DNA of 64,000 nt from Williamsia sp. 1135 (GTDB taxonomy: Bacteria > Actinomycetota > Actinomycetes > Mycobacteriales > Mycobacteriaceae). Below the pieces are notes generated by a model. It did no database searches. It saw only the letters and a program-made list of their open reading frames with translations, and was not told the DNA's origin. The translations under genes and the position numbers were made by a program. This document shows positions 1-10,595 of the stretch, piece by piece (position 1 is the stretch's first letter; every line of letters starts with the position of its first letter). The DNA lies in the NCBI RefSeq assembly GCF_002095395.1, contig NZ_MJEI01000103.1, positions 62,001-126,000 on the forward strand. The letters run 5' to 3'.

Positions 1-1
1 C

Positions 2-277
2 GAGGCGAAGGCCGAGGGCACCGAGGCGTTCAGCGCACCGGAGAAAGCCGACGATGACGATGACGACTCGGAGGTCGCGGACCTGCTGGCCGCGTTGCGT
101 GCTTCGGTGAAAGACCGGGGAGGATCTGCGTCCGCAGACTCCGAGGAGGACGAGGACGAGGACGCGCCGAAGAAGGCGCCCGCGAAGAAGGCGGCCGCCA
201 AGAAGGCCCCCGCCAAGAAGGCGGCAGCCAAGAAAGCACCTGCCAAGAAGGCCCCTGCCAAACGCAAGGCCGGCTGA
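2..277 (+). CDS. ku: C-terminal end of Ku DNA-end-binding protein (partial)
   Basis: The reading frame enters from the left edge and stops at TGA 275-277, giving the last 91 residues. A helix reading VADLLAALRASVK is followed by an acidic patch and then a Lys/Ala/Pro-rich tail of APAKKAAAKK-type repeats (about 170-270). This order is typical of the extended Ku of mycobacteria and relatives, a homodimer that binds double-strand ends and recruits LigD in non-homologous end joining. In that family the basic tail adds DNA affinity. The Ku core lies outside the window, so the call rests on the tail. HupB or topoisomerase I, which also carry lysine tails, are the alternatives but lack the DLLAALR helix. 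Confidence 0.72.
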   Translation, partial: EAKAEGTEAFSAPEKADDDDDDSEVADLLAALRASVKDRGGSASADSEEDEDEDAPKKAPAKKAAAKKAPAKKAAAKKAPAKKAPAKRKAG

Positions 278-513
278 ACGCCCTCCATTTCCGACGGTCT
301 GCGCTGCCCGACATCGGCGCGCTCTGGCAATCTGGACACATCACACGCAAAGCAGTAGGACCAGACCTCGGCGACGTCGCAGCGGCGCCGGTAGACGCCC
401 GTACCCGCAGACGGGTCACCGCCGTCGAGATCGCCGAGGCCGCGGCCCTGGCCGATGTCGCCGCAGCCATCTGCGTCCTGAGCCGGGTCCTGCCGATCGG
501 AGGAGCGGCGTCG

Positions 514-3177
514 TTGGTCGCCTCGGTGCCGTACGCGATCCTCGCGGGCAGGCGGCGGTTCCGCGTCAGCCTCTTGGCGGCGTTCACCGGCTGGGTCGTC
601 GCGTTCCTCTTCGGTGGGGTGACCGCGGCGAATCTCGTTGGCAGCGCCGCAGTTTTCGGAACACTGGTCGGTATCGCCTTTCGCCGCAGCTGGAAAGCGC
701 CACGAGTCACGCTCTCCGCCTTCCTGTTCCTGGCGATTCCGTCGTCGGCGATCGCGACCGGTTTGATCGCACTCCTCGCCGACTATCGCGAGTTCATGAT
801 CACCCAGATCCGCAACGGCTGGCAGGGCACCGAGCGGGTGATGAACAACGCGGGGCTCGAATCGCTCACCGCGATCATCGACCCGGCGGTCAGGTGGTGC
901 CTCGAGTACTGGTGGATCGCGATCCCGGCAGCTGGTGTCGTGGGCGTGACCCTGTCGGCCCTGGCCGTCTACGTGGTACTCAAAGGTCCGGTGCCCGGGA
1001 TGATCGCTCGTCTGGGAGCCCCGCACACTGACGACAGGATCGACGAACACGGGCCGGTGGCGCCGTTGCCGCTGCACTTGCGTGCCGTGGGCGTGCAGTA
1101 CCCGGGTGCGCCGGTACCGGCGATCCACGACGTGTCGATGAGTCTCGGTGCCGGAGAGGTCGTCGCGGTGACCGGGCCGAACGGAGTCGGGAAATCCACT
1201 CTCGCAAGGGTCGTCGCGGGTCGGGCCCCGACCGCGGGCACCGTCGAGCGACCCGGAGCTGTCGGGTTGGGCAAGCGCGGTGGCACCGCGGTGATCAGCC
1301 AACGGCCGGAAACGCAGGTACTGGGCATGGTCGTCGCCGACGATCTTGCCTGGGGCAATCCCCAGCTCACCGAAGACCAGATGAACGTCCTGCTCGACCG
1401 CGTCGGTCTGTCGGGGATGCTGACGAGGGAGACGACCACGCTGTCCGGCGGTCAGCTCCAGCGACTTGCGATCGCCGCCGCACTGTCGCGGGAACCGGCG
1501 GTCCTCATCAGCGACGAGTCGACGGCGATGGTCGACCAGGAAGGTCGCCGGGCGGTGATCGGTGTCTTCCGGGAGCTCGCCGACAGCGGCGACACCGCGG
1601 TCCTGCAGATCACCCACGACGTGGGCGAGGCCGCGCTCGCAGACCGTGAGGTGGTGCTCGACTCGAGCCACCGCGACGCCGGGGCCGAACTGCTCAGCCC
1701 CAGCCGGGGGATCGGGCACATCCAAGGTGCGCATGTCGGTCTGTACGACGTCGGCTATGCCCACGACGCCGGAACCCCTTGGCACCACCAGATCTTCAGC
1801 GGACTCAACCTGCAGATCGCGGCCGGTTCTGCCGTCCTGATCACCGGACCGAACGGTGCCGGGAAGTCGACGCTGGCGAGGGTTCTCACCGGACTGCAAC
1901 CGCCCACCAGCGGGTCGGTGATGGTCGACGGGGCGCAGGTCCGTAACGGGCGTAAACATGCGCTACTGGGGTTCCAGTACTCCCGATTGCAGCTGGTCCG
2001 GTCGAAGGTGCGGTCCGACATCCGAGATGCCGCGGGCGTCGATGACACCGCGGTGAACGTCGCCCTCATCGAACTCGGCCTCAATCCCGCGGTGCTGGGC
2101 GACGCGCTCGTCGACCAACTCTCCGTAGGTCAGCAGCGCCGCGTTGCCCTCGCCGGGCTGCTGGCCTGCCGGCCGCGTCTGCTGGTGCTCGACGAACCGC
2201 TCGCAGGGCTCGACACCCCGGCCCGCGCGGCGATGGTGCGGGCACTGGCCAGGGTCAAGGCCTCCGGCACCACGCTCATCGTGATCTCGCACGACGTCGG
2301 CGAGCTCGCCGAACTCGTGGACCGGACCATCGTCGTGGACAAGGGGACCATCGACGGACAGCCGGTGGCCCCGGCCCCGGATCCCTCGACACTGAAGTCG
2401 ACCGCGAATCTGGCGAGCGTCGTGCGAACGCTCCCGCACCCCTCGCCGGCCCGAGGATGGTGGGTGGGCACCAAGTTGTTGGTGCTGGCGTCGATAGCGG
2501 TCATGTTCGCCCTGGAGCCGACCTGGCTCAGCGTGGCGGTGGCGGCAGGGATCGTGACCGGGTGGACCCTGCTCGGCAGGGTGCCGCGCGCCGCGCTCCC
2601 GAGGCTGCCGTTGTGGCTCATCTGGATCACCCTGTTCGGCGGTCTGATCACCGCGCTCGGAGGGGCCGATCCATACGTCACGGTGGCGGGGGTCGAATTG
2701 GGTCTGGGCGGGGCGTCCTACTGGGGGATCCTGATCTCGATGACGGTGCTTTCGCTGTACAGCGCGCTGCTGTTCTGTTGGACCACGCCCATGGTCGAGA
2801 TCCCCTCGTTCGCCCAACGACTGGTGGGCTGGGCCGAGCGGGTGGGGATCCCGGCCCAGTCGGCTGCGGTGTCGGTCGCGCTCGCGTTGCGGCTGTGCCC
2901 CTTCCTGATCAGTGACTTCCGTACGTTGCTGCAGACCATCGCGCAGCGCAAACCCGAACACAAGCAGTGTGTGGCCGAGCGGATCAACGGTTGGGCGGCC
3001 TGCCTGCCGGTCGTCTGCTCGCTGGCGGTGCAGAACGGCCGTGAGCTCGCGGCGGCCATCGAGGCCAGGGGCGGGATCGGATCGGTGGCACGCATCGACC
3101 GGAGTCCGAGATTTATCGACCTCATCGTGCTTATCGTGGTGCTCGGGTCGGTCGGCGCGGTGATCACCCTGGGCTGA
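514..3177 (+). CDS. Single-chain ECF-type transporter (S, two ATPases, T domain fused)
   Basis: From TTG 514 the protein has 887 residues. Residues 1-170 are hydrophobic and resemble a substrate-binding S component. The first ATPase has Walker A GPNGVGKST near 220, signature LSGGQ near 310 and Walker B near 330. The second has GPNGAGKST near 445, LSVGQ near 536 and LLVLDEP near 556. Residues 640-887 form an EcfT-like membrane domain ending in an AIEARGG helix, the Ala-Arg-Gly coupling motif. All parts of an energy-coupling-factor vitamin or metal importer thus sit on one chain. The mycobacterial Rv2326c-type protein is a partial version. The true start is unclear: the frame is open back to 64, and hydrophobic S-domain sequence (ADVAAAICVLSRVLPIGG) is encoded upstream of 514, but no ATG, GTG or TTG occurs there. 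CTG 448 is one option. Confidence 0.85.
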   Translation: MVASVPYAILAGRRRFRVSLLAAFTGWVVAFLFGGVTAANLVGSAAVFGTLVGIAFRRSWKAPRVTLSAFLFLAIPSSAIATGLIALLADYREFMITQIRNGWQGTERVMNNAGLESLTAIIDPAVRWCLEYWWIAIPAAGVVGVTLSALAVYVVLKGPVPGMIARLGAPHTDDRIDEHGPVAPLPLHLRAVGVQYPGAPVPAIHDVSMSLGAGEVVAVTGPNGVGKSTLARVVAGRAPTAGTVERPGAVGLGKRGGTAVISQRPETQVLGMVVADDLAWGNPQLTEDQMNVLLDRVGLSGMLTRETTTLSGGQLQRLAIAAALSREPAVLISDESTAMVDQEGRRAVIGVFRELADSGDTAVLQITHDVGEAALADREVVLDSSHRDAGAELLSPSRGIGHIQGAHVGLYDVGYAHDAGTPWHHQIFSGLNLQIAAGSAVLITGPNGAGKSTLARVLTGLQPPTSGSVMVDGAQVRNGRKHALLGFQYSRLQLVRSKVRSDIRDAAGVDDTAVNVALIELGLNPAVLGDALVDQLSVGQQRRVALAGLLACRPRLLVLDEPLAGLDTPARAAMVRALARVKASGTTLIVISHDVGELAELVDRTIVVDKGTIDGQPVAPAPDPSTLKSTANLASVVRTLPHPSPARGWWVGTKLLVLASIAVMFALEPTWLSVAVAAGIVTGWTLLGRVPRAALPRLPLWLIWITLFGGLITALGGADPYVTVAGVELGLGGASYWGILISMTVLSLYSALLFCWTTPMVEIPSFAQRLVGWAERVGIPAQSAAVSVALALRLCPFLISDFRTLLQTIAQRKPEHKQCVAERINGWAACLPVVCSLAVQNGRELAAAIEARGGIGSVARIDRSPRFIDLIVLIVVLGSVGAVITLG

Positions 3178-3234
3178 GAGTGTGGTCCGGTGTCGCCGTG
3201 CCCCGGCCGATGCCGACCACCTGGGAGATCTTCG

Positions 3235-4797
<1,563 letters not shown>

Positions 4798-4841
4798 AGC
4801 TGCCTCATCGGCCACGTCGATCACGTGCGTCACTTGCGTGC

Positions 4842-4857
4842 GATCACGCCTGTGATC
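4842..4857. promoter_or_regulatory. Short inverted repeat upstream of ferritin-like gene
   Basis: GATCAC at 4842-4847 and GTGATC at 4852-4857 are perfect arms around a four-base centre. The site lies about 90 bases before the gene start and could be an operator or a small hairpin. No regulator can be assigned. Confidence 0.35.
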
Positions 4858-4947
4858 TCGGTCTCCGGTGCGTTTGTCGCTGAAGTGGTCGGGTACGCCT
4901 TGTGTCGAACGCTCAATATCGCCCCCATCCAACCGAAGGAGAATGAT

Positions 4948-6006
4948 ATGAGCATTTCGACAAGCACTTTGCGCAACCAGCTGCGCACCCTGTTGACCTT
5001 GACGAATACCGAGGTCCAGGTCGCGGAGACCCGAATTGCCCAGGCTCGCACCGAAGCGGTGCGTAAGGAACTGTCCGAGAATGCGGCCAATGGTCGGATC
5101 CGCGCCGTGGCCATCGAGAAGGCCATCCGGGATCTCGGCGGACTGCCCGATGTACTGCGTCCGGTTCTCGGACGACTCGCGGCCACGGTGAAGGCGCTCG
5201 CCGAGCAGGCGCAGCCCTTCGACGAAGCGCTGCTGGGTGACCTCGCACTCGAGCACCAGTTGCTGGATCGGTCGATCTACGTCAAGGCGCTGGCCACGGC
5301 TGAGAGCGAGCCCGAGGTCGTCGCGTTGGCAGAACGCTTGATCACCGCGCATCAAGCGACCGTCGACTGGCTGACCATCGTCCTCGCCGAGGAAGCGATC
5401 GGCGGCCCGGTCGCGCTCCGGCGCGGACCACTGCAGGCCGCCAGCGGCGCGGCACTGCGCGTCGCAGGCATTCCGGCGACACTGACCGCACGTGGCGTCG
5501 ACCGTGCAGTCGACGTATTGCGAAGTGCCCCGGCACGACTCGGCGGTTTCGTCGACAAGACCGAAGAGGCAGGCGGAGCCGCGGTCGCGCTCGCGACCGA
5601 TGCCCGCGACAAGGCAGTCAAGCGTGTCACCGCCGCCGGCGAGACCGTCGTCGAGCGCGCATCGGACGCAGGTAAGGCAGCGAGCAAGACTGCCAAGGCA
5701 ACTAGCGATGCGGCACTCGACGCCGCTGAGGACACCGCCCGCGCCCAAGGCGCGACCGGCGCAGCCGACGCGATCCACGCCGTGCGCGACGCCACCGGTC
5801 TCGTCGACCCCGAAGATCTCCCGATCGTCGACTACGACTCGCTCAACGTGAACTCGGTGGTCTCGGCGGTCAAGCAACTCGATGAGCCGTCCGAGATCCG
5901 TACCGTCATCGCGTACGAAGAGGCGCACAAGGGACGCCACGGTGTCATCTCGGCAGCCCAGACCCGCCTTGCCGCCATCGCGGAAGAAATCGTCGGTGTG
6001 AAGTGA
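4948..6006 (+). CDS. Ferritin-like helical protein with phasin-like Ala-rich region
   Basis: ATG 4948 follows a strong AAGGAG site and gives 352 residues. Residues 1-150 look like a ferritin-like four-helix bundle. Residues 190-290 are very rich in Ala, Lys, Thr and Asp (for example GGAAVALATDARDKAVK) and read as long amphipathic helices, like phasins or other lipid- or polymer-coating proteins. The last 60 residues carry the short motif IVDYDSLN...YEEAHKGRHGV, a C-terminal module common in actinobacterial proteins of this general type. Function is not established; a role at storage granules, lipid droplets or the envelope is a guess. A hairpin with ATCAC arms lies upstream (4842-4857) and a terminator follows. 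Confidence 0.72.
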   Translation: MSISTSTLRNQLRTLLTLTNTEVQVAETRIAQARTEAVRKELSENAANGRIRAVAIEKAIRDLGGLPDVLRPVLGRLAATVKALAEQAQPFDEALLGDLALEHQLLDRSIYVKALATAESEPEVVALAERLITAHQATVDWLTIVLAEEAIGGPVALRRGPLQAASGAALRVAGIPATLTARGVDRAVDVLRSAPARLGGFVDKTEEAGGAAVALATDARDKAVKRVTAAGETVVERASDAGKAASKTAKATSDAALDAAEDTARAQGATGAADAIHAVRDATGLVDPEDLPIVDYDSLNVNSVVSAVKQLDEPSEIRTVIAYEEAHKGRHGVISAAQTRLAAIAEEIVGVK

Positions 6007-6034
6007 CCTGATCGGTCTTTTGCACTGAGCTCCG

Positions 6035-6065
6035 CTCGCCGTCACCGCAACCCGGTGGCGGCGAG
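6035..6065 (+). terminator. Rho-independent-like terminator after ferritin-like gene
   Basis: A GC-rich hairpin has arms CTCGCCGTCACCG (6035-6047) and CGGTGGCGGCGAG (6053-6065), 12 of 13 paired, with a five-base loop. A short TTT follows. It begins 29 bases after the stop codon. Confidence 0.75.
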
Positions 6066-6080
6066 TTTGCGTTCCGATAG

Positions 6081-6139
6081 TGGTGGGTTTTGGCGACCAT
6101 TTCCCCAGGTCGACCTCGCCGAAAGCCACCAAGATCGGG
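6081..6139. repeat. Dispersed palindromic intergenic repeat, copy 1
   Basis: Arms TGGTGGGTTTTGGCGA (6081-6096) and TCGCCGAAAGCCACCA (6116-6131) pair at 14 of 16 positions, and the element ends in GATCGGG. Its reverse complement aligns along its whole length with the elements at 25969-26035 and 29281-29345, including the loop core CGACCTG, so these are copies of one repeat family rather than unrelated hairpins. Confidence 0.8.
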
Positions 6140-6183
6140 ATAATCGCTGGCCTCTCATCGAGCGGATGGGGCACAGTTGATCG

Positions 6184-7485
6184 GTGACCGCACCCTCCAC
6201 TCTGCCCCGGGCGCTGAAGCCGTTTCGGCATCAGCAGTACCGGTTGCTCTGCATGGGCTTGGTGCTTGCGATGTTCGCAGACGGTATCTGGACCGGCGGT
6301 GTGGTCTGGCAGGTCATCGGGATGGGCGGCGGGCCCGGTCAGCTGTCGCTGGTGACGGCGGTGGCCGCGGTCGGCATGGTTGCCTCGACCCTGCTCGGAG
6401 GGGTGCTCGCGGACCGGATGTCGCAACGGACGATCCTCATCGCACTGGAGGCGACCAAGCTGGTCGCGATCGGCGGGGTAGGGCTGCTGGCGCTGACGGA
6501 TTCCGTCGTCCTGTGGCACCTCGTCCTGGTGTCGCTCATCGGCGGCATCACCACCGGTATCTATTATCCGACGTACTCGGCTCTGCTCCCGACGCTCGTG
6601 CCACGCGACGAGCTGATGGCCGCCAACGGCATCGAAGGTACGTTGCGGCCCACGATCTTTCAGGCTGCCGGTCCCGCGGTGGCCGGAGGGCTGATCGCGA
6701 TGTCGTCGCCGGCGGTGGCGATCATCGGGTCGGCGGTGGCCTCCGCACTCTCGGGCGTCCTGTACCTGCTGATGCGGCCGACGCCGTCGCGCAGCGAGTC
6801 CCGCCCCAACGCCGAACTCGTGCGCGGAACGATCACCGACATCGCCGAGGGCTTCGTCTACATGTGGCGGACCCCGTGGCTGCTGGCGACCCTGCTGTTC
6901 GCGATGGTGCTCGTGCTCTTGGTGATGGGCCCGTTGGAGGTACTCATCCCGTTCGCTCTCAAGAACAGGGCTGACGGTGATGCCGGCTCCCACGCGATGG
7001 TGTTGGCGGCCTTCGGGATCGGGGGTGCGATCGGCTCTCTCGTACTCGCGTCGATGCAGATGCCCCGGCGCTATCTCACGGTCATGTTCGTGATCTGGGG
7101 ACTGTCGTCGTTGCCCCTGGTGGTGATGGGTCTGACCGACCAGGTGTGGGTGTTCGTCCTCGCGGGCCTGGTGTTGGGATTCGCGTTCGACGGGCCGATG
7201 GTCATCTGGGGAACCCTGTTGCAGCGCCGGGTACCACTCCACATGCTCGGGCGGGTGTCGAGTCTTGACTTCTTCGTGTCGGTCGCACTGATGCCGGTGT
7301 CCATGGCGATTGCCGCACCGGTCAGCGAATGGATCGGGCTGACAGCGACCTTCGTCATCGCTGGGATCGCTCCTGTGCCGATCGCCGCGATCGCCTATTT
7401 CTGGGCCAAGTTGAACATCGACGAGATCGCCCATCCGTTGCGGGACGACGTCGAAGTGGTCTCCCCGGTCGCCGGCACGACCTAG
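6184..7485 (+). CDS. MFS drug/metabolite exporter
   Basis: A 433-residue protein from GTG 6184 with about twelve hydrophobic segments. The loop after helix 2, GGVLADRMSQRTILI, matches the major facilitator signature G-x-L-a-D-R-x-x-R/K, and the N-terminus (FRHQQYRLLCMGLVLAMFADGIW) resembles the EntS/Tap subgroup of multidrug and siderophore exporters that work as proton antiporters. The nearest upstream element is the palindromic repeat, so it is probably transcribed alone. The substrate cannot be told from the sequence. Confidence 0.85.
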   Translation: MTAPSTLPRALKPFRHQQYRLLCMGLVLAMFADGIWTGGVVWQVIGMGGGPGQLSLVTAVAAVGMVASTLLGGVLADRMSQRTILIALEATKLVAIGGVGLLALTDSVVLWHLVLVSLIGGITTGIYYPTYSALLPTLVPRDELMAANGIEGTLRPTIFQAAGPAVAGGLIAMSSPAVAIIGSAVASALSGVLYLLMRPTPSRSESRPNAELVRGTITDIAEGFVYMWRTPWLLATLLFAMVLVLLVMGPLEVLIPFALKNRADGDAGSHAMVLAAFGIGGAIGSLVLASMQMPRRYLTVMFVIWGLSSLPLVVMGLTDQVWVFVLAGLVLGFAFDGPMVIWGTLLQRRVPLHMLGRVSSLDFFVSVALMPVSMAIAAPVSEWIGLTATFVIAGIAPVPIAAIAYFWAKLNIDEIAHPLRDDVEVVSPVAGTT

Positions 7486-7537
7486 AACGTCCCTGGTTCG
7501 TCAGTACGGGGCGTCGGCTGAAGTCGTCTATCGCTTG

Positions 7538-7585
7538 TTGACACCGTGCCAAATAGCCCTTCATACTTATTTGGCGCGGCGCCAA
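7538..7585 (+). promoter_or_regulatory. Promoter with overlapping palindromic operators before the beta-oxidation operon
   Basis: A consensus -35 box TTGACA (7538-7543) is 18 bases from CATACT (7562-7567). Two palindromes overlap it: GCCAAATA (7548-7555) pairs with TATTTGGC (7568-7575) around the -10 region, and TTGGCGCGGCGCCAA (7571-7585) is a perfect palindrome about one base. Such placement suggests repression, most simply by the TetR protein encoded at the operon end (14004-14633). Confidence 0.65.
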
Positions 7586-7654
7586 CAGTGTCGTGTACCC
7601 CGTCTCCCGACACAGTTCGGGCACACCCGGGGTCTGCCGATCGAGGAGCCCGTC

Positions 7655-9415
7655 ATGTCCCGGAGTCTGTGTGCCCATTTCCAGCGGCGAGTCGCCGAAC
7701 TCGGTCCAGAGGTGGCGATTCGCAGAGCCGACGGCACGGTCGAATACACCTGGGCCGAATACGGCGTGCGGGTGCGGAAGATCGCTGCCGGCCTGGCGTC
7801 GGCGGGGGTGAGGCGCGGGGACACGGTCGGGCTGATGCTGACCAACCGGCCTGAATTCCACCTCGTCGACGCAGCGGTCATGCACCTCGGCGCCGTCGCG
7901 TTCTCGGTCTACAACACCAACACGCCCGCGCAGATCGCGTATCTGTTCACCAACGCCGAGCCGGCGATCGTCATCACCGAATCCCAGTTCTTGCCTCGAG
8001 TGCAGGAGGCCCTGATCGGTATCGGCGACACGCAGCTGGTGTGCATCGACATTGTCGCCGACGGCACCATCACACTCGACGAACTGGTGAACCTCGGTGC
8101 CTCCGACTTCGACTTCGTGGCCGCCTGGCAGGCGGTCGAGGCCGACGACGTGCTGACCCTGATCTACACCAGCGGCACCACGGGCAATCCGAAAGGTGTC
8201 GAACTGACGCACGGGAACCTGCTCTATCAGCTCGAGGTCATCACCGAGGTCATCGGGGATCTCAGTCGTGGCCGGGTGATCTCGTATCTGCCCGATGCGC
8301 ACCTGATCAACCGGTGGATCTGCCAGTACGCCCCAATGTATTTCGGGATCACCGTCACCGATGTCGACAATCCCAAGACCCTGATCGAGGTACTCGGCAG
8401 GGTGCGCCCGACCTTTTTCGTGGCCGTGCCGATGCTCTGGTACAAGATCAAGGGCAGTGTCGAGGCCGGTGTCGCGGGCGAGACGGGTGTGAAAGGCGCC
8501 CTCGCGCGGTGGGCACTGGAGGCAGGCAAGAAGAAAGCGGCCGCCACGGTCGAGGGCACGCAGCTGAGCCGCGTCGATCAGGTTGCCGCAACGTTGGCCG
8601 ATGCGCTGGTGCTGTCAAAACTACGCGCAAAACTCGGCATGGACGACCTTGTCTCGGCGGTGTCCGGCGCGGCGCCGATCGACGTCGCAGCCCTGGAATT
8701 CATGCTGGCGCTGGGTGTTCCGGTGATGGAGGCCTGGGGTATGTCGGAGACCTCTGCGGTCACCACCGTCAATCCGATCAGCAGGCCCGAGTACGGCACG
8801 GTGGGCAGGGCGATCCCGGGAACCGAGGTGCGGCTGGCCGCGGATGGTGAGGTGCTGGTCCGTGGCGGGGGCGTGATGGTGGGTTACCGCAACGACGCTG
8901 TCCGGACGGCGCAGACCCTGGATGAGCAGGGGTGGATCCACACCGGCGACATCGGCACCCTGGATCCGCGAGGCTATCTGACGATCATCGACCGCAAGAA
9001 GGAGATGATCATCAACTCGGGCGGAAAGAACATGTCACCCAGCAACATCGAGGGTGCACTGAAGGCTGCGAGCGCACTGATCGGCGCGGTGGCGGCCATC
9101 GGCGACAACCGCCCCCACATCGCTGCGCTCATCACGTTGGACCCGGAAGCCGCTGCAGTGTTCGCGCAACAGGCCGGGGTTCTGGACCCCACTCCGGCAT
9201 CGCTCGCTGCACATCCGGCCATCCAGGCGGCGATGACCGATGCGGTCGCGGCTGCCAACAAGCGACTTTCGCGTGTCGAACACATCAGGAGCTGGGAACT
9301 GCTGCCGGAGTACTGGATTCCTGGCGGCGTCGAGTTGACTCCGACGATGAAACTCAAGCGGGTGCCGATCGCGAAGAAGTACGCCGACCACATCGACGCG
9401 CTCTATGAGCCCTGA
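7655..9415 (+). CDS. Fatty-acyl-CoA synthetase (AMP-forming)
   Basis: The start ATG 7655 lies behind GAGGAG; the frame is open further upstream but runs through the promoter. The 586-residue protein has the AMP-binding P-loop IYTSGTTGNPKGVELTHGN, the acyl-adenylate motif AWGMSET, the hinge GWIHTGDIG and the Lys region DRKKEMIINSGGKNMSP. It belongs to the FadD group that activates fatty or other carboxylic acids to CoA thioesters with ATP. It opens an operon of five genes for complete beta-oxidation. Substrate chain length cannot be read directly. Confidence 0.92.
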   Translation: MSRSLCAHFQRRVAELGPEVAIRRADGTVEYTWAEYGVRVRKIAAGLASAGVRRGDTVGLMLTNRPEFHLVDAAVMHLGAVAFSVYNTNTPAQIAYLFTNAEPAIVITESQFLPRVQEALIGIGDTQLVCIDIVADGTITLDELVNLGASDFDFVAAWQAVEADDVLTLIYTSGTTGNPKGVELTHGNLLYQLEVITEVIGDLSRGRVISYLPDAHLINRWICQYAPMYFGITVTDVDNPKTLIEVLGRVRPTFFVAVPMLWYKIKGSVEAGVAGETGVKGALARWALEAGKKKAAATVEGTQLSRVDQVAATLADALVLSKLRAKLGMDDLVSAVSGAAPIDVAALEFMLALGVPVMEAWGMSETSAVTTVNPISRPEYGTVGRAIPGTEVRLAADGEVLVRGGGVMVGYRNDAVRTAQTLDEQGWIHTGDIGTLDPRGYLTIIDRKKEMIINSGGKNMSPSNIEGALKAASALIGAVAAIGDNRPHIAALITLDPEAAAVFAQQAGVLDPTPASLAAHPAIQAAMTDAVAAANKRLSRVEHIRSWELLPEYWIPGGVELTPTMKLKRVPIAKKYADHIDALYEP

Positions 9416-9431
9416 GACGAAGGATACGACC

Positions 9432-10571
9432 ATGACCGAGGACCTGGCGACGGAGCTCGATGATCTGACCACGCTCGCGCGTGATTTCTTCACCAAGGAA
9501 GTGGCTCCGCGGTACGAGGAATTCGCCGCCGCAGGCCAACCCGACCGCGCACTCTATCGGCGTGCCGGCGAACTCGGGCTGCTCGGGATGTCGATCCCCG
9601 AGGAATACGGCGGCGGGGGAGGTACTTTCGCGCACGAGTCGGTACTGTTCCGTGAGCAGGCCCGCTCTGCTGACTTGTCGATGCAACTCGGGGTCCATTC
9701 GGGAATCGTGCCGCATTACCTGCTCGCCTACGCCTCGGAGGACCAGAAGAAGCGCTGGTTACCGAAACTGATCAGTGGTGAGTGGATCGGTGCGATCGCC
9801 ATGACAGAACCCGGTACGGGTTCTGACCTACAGGCCATCACCACCAGAGCGGTGCTCGAGGGCGGCGACTATGTGATCTCGGGTGCCAAGACCTTCATCT
9901 CGAACGGCGCCACCTGCGATCTGATCATCATCGCGGTGACCACCGATCCGGCACTGCGAGGCGCGGGCGTCTCGCTGCTCGTGGCTGAGGTGGGCGACGA
10001 CCCAGCAGGATTCGAGCGTGGACGCACACTGAAGAAGATCGGCCAGAAGGGTCAGGACACCACCGAGTTGTTCTTCGACGGTCTGCGCGTGCCTTCGGCG
10101 AACCTGCTCGGAGGCACCCCCGGGCGCGGCTTCGTCCAGCTGATGCAACAGCTCCCGCAGGAACGGCTGATCGTCGGGGTGGCGGCGCTCGGTGTGGTCG
10201 AGGCGGCGTACGAGCTGACCCTCGCCTACGTCCGTGAGCGAGAGGCATTCGGCAAACCTCTTTTCGCACTGCAGAACACACGTTTCGAACTCGCTGAGAT
10301 AGCAACCATCGTCGAGGTCATGCGCGCGTTTGTCCGCAGCGCTGTCGACCGGCATCTGCGCGGCGAGCTCGATGTCAAAGGTGCGGCGATGATCAAACTG
10401 TGGTGTTCCGAACAGCAGACCCAGGTTGTCGACCGCTGTTTGCAACTGCACGGTGGGTACGGCTACATGGAGGAGTATCCGATCGCCCGGATGTTCGTCG
10501 ACGGCCGCATCTCCCGCATCTATGCCGGAGCCAATGAGGTCATGAAAGATCTCATCGCCCGGCACCTCTGA
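9432..10571 (+). CDS. Acyl-CoA dehydrogenase (LCAD-like)
   Basis: ATG 9432 has AAGGA upstream; ATG 9405 would overlap the synthetase. The 379-residue flavoprotein has the substrate/FAD motif AMTEPGTGSDLQ, the helix QLPQERLIVGVAAL and the C-terminal LHGGYGYMEEYPIARMFVDG. In medium-chain enzymes the catalytic Glu sits in an I-Y-E-G-T motif, but here the site reads IYAGANEV. The Glu of PQERL matches the alternative catalytic position used by long-chain and isovaleryl enzymes, so the enzyme is probably active. It performs the first oxidation of the acyl-CoA made by the preceding synthetase. Confidence 0.9.
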   Translation: MTEDLATELDDLTTLARDFFTKEVAPRYEEFAAAGQPDRALYRRAGELGLLGMSIPEEYGGGGGTFAHESVLFREQARSADLSMQLGVHSGIVPHYLLAYASEDQKKRWLPKLISGEWIGAIAMTEPGTGSDLQAITTRAVLEGGDYVISGAKTFISNGATCDLIIIAVTTDPALRGAGVSLLVAEVGDDPAGFERGRTLKKIGQKGQDTTELFFDGLRVPSANLLGGTPGRGFVQLMQQLPQERLIVGVAALGVVEAAYELTLAYVREREAFGKPLFALQNTRFELAEIATIVEVMRAFVRSAVDRHLRGELDVKGAAMIKLWCSEQQTQVVDRCLQLHGGYGYMEEYPIARMFVDGRISRIYAGANEVMKDLIARHL

Positions 10572-10595
10572 CCCACCAGAACAACGGAGCCCCCA

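Noticed and set aside
155-274. A coding tandem repeat that might be a mobile or variable element
   Set aside because: The repeats encode the Lys/Ala/Pro tail expected for Ku in this group and do not need another explanation.
1963-2961. An open frame of 332 codons on the minus strand
   Set aside because: It is antisense to the second ATPase and T domain of the ECF transporter and shows no domain.
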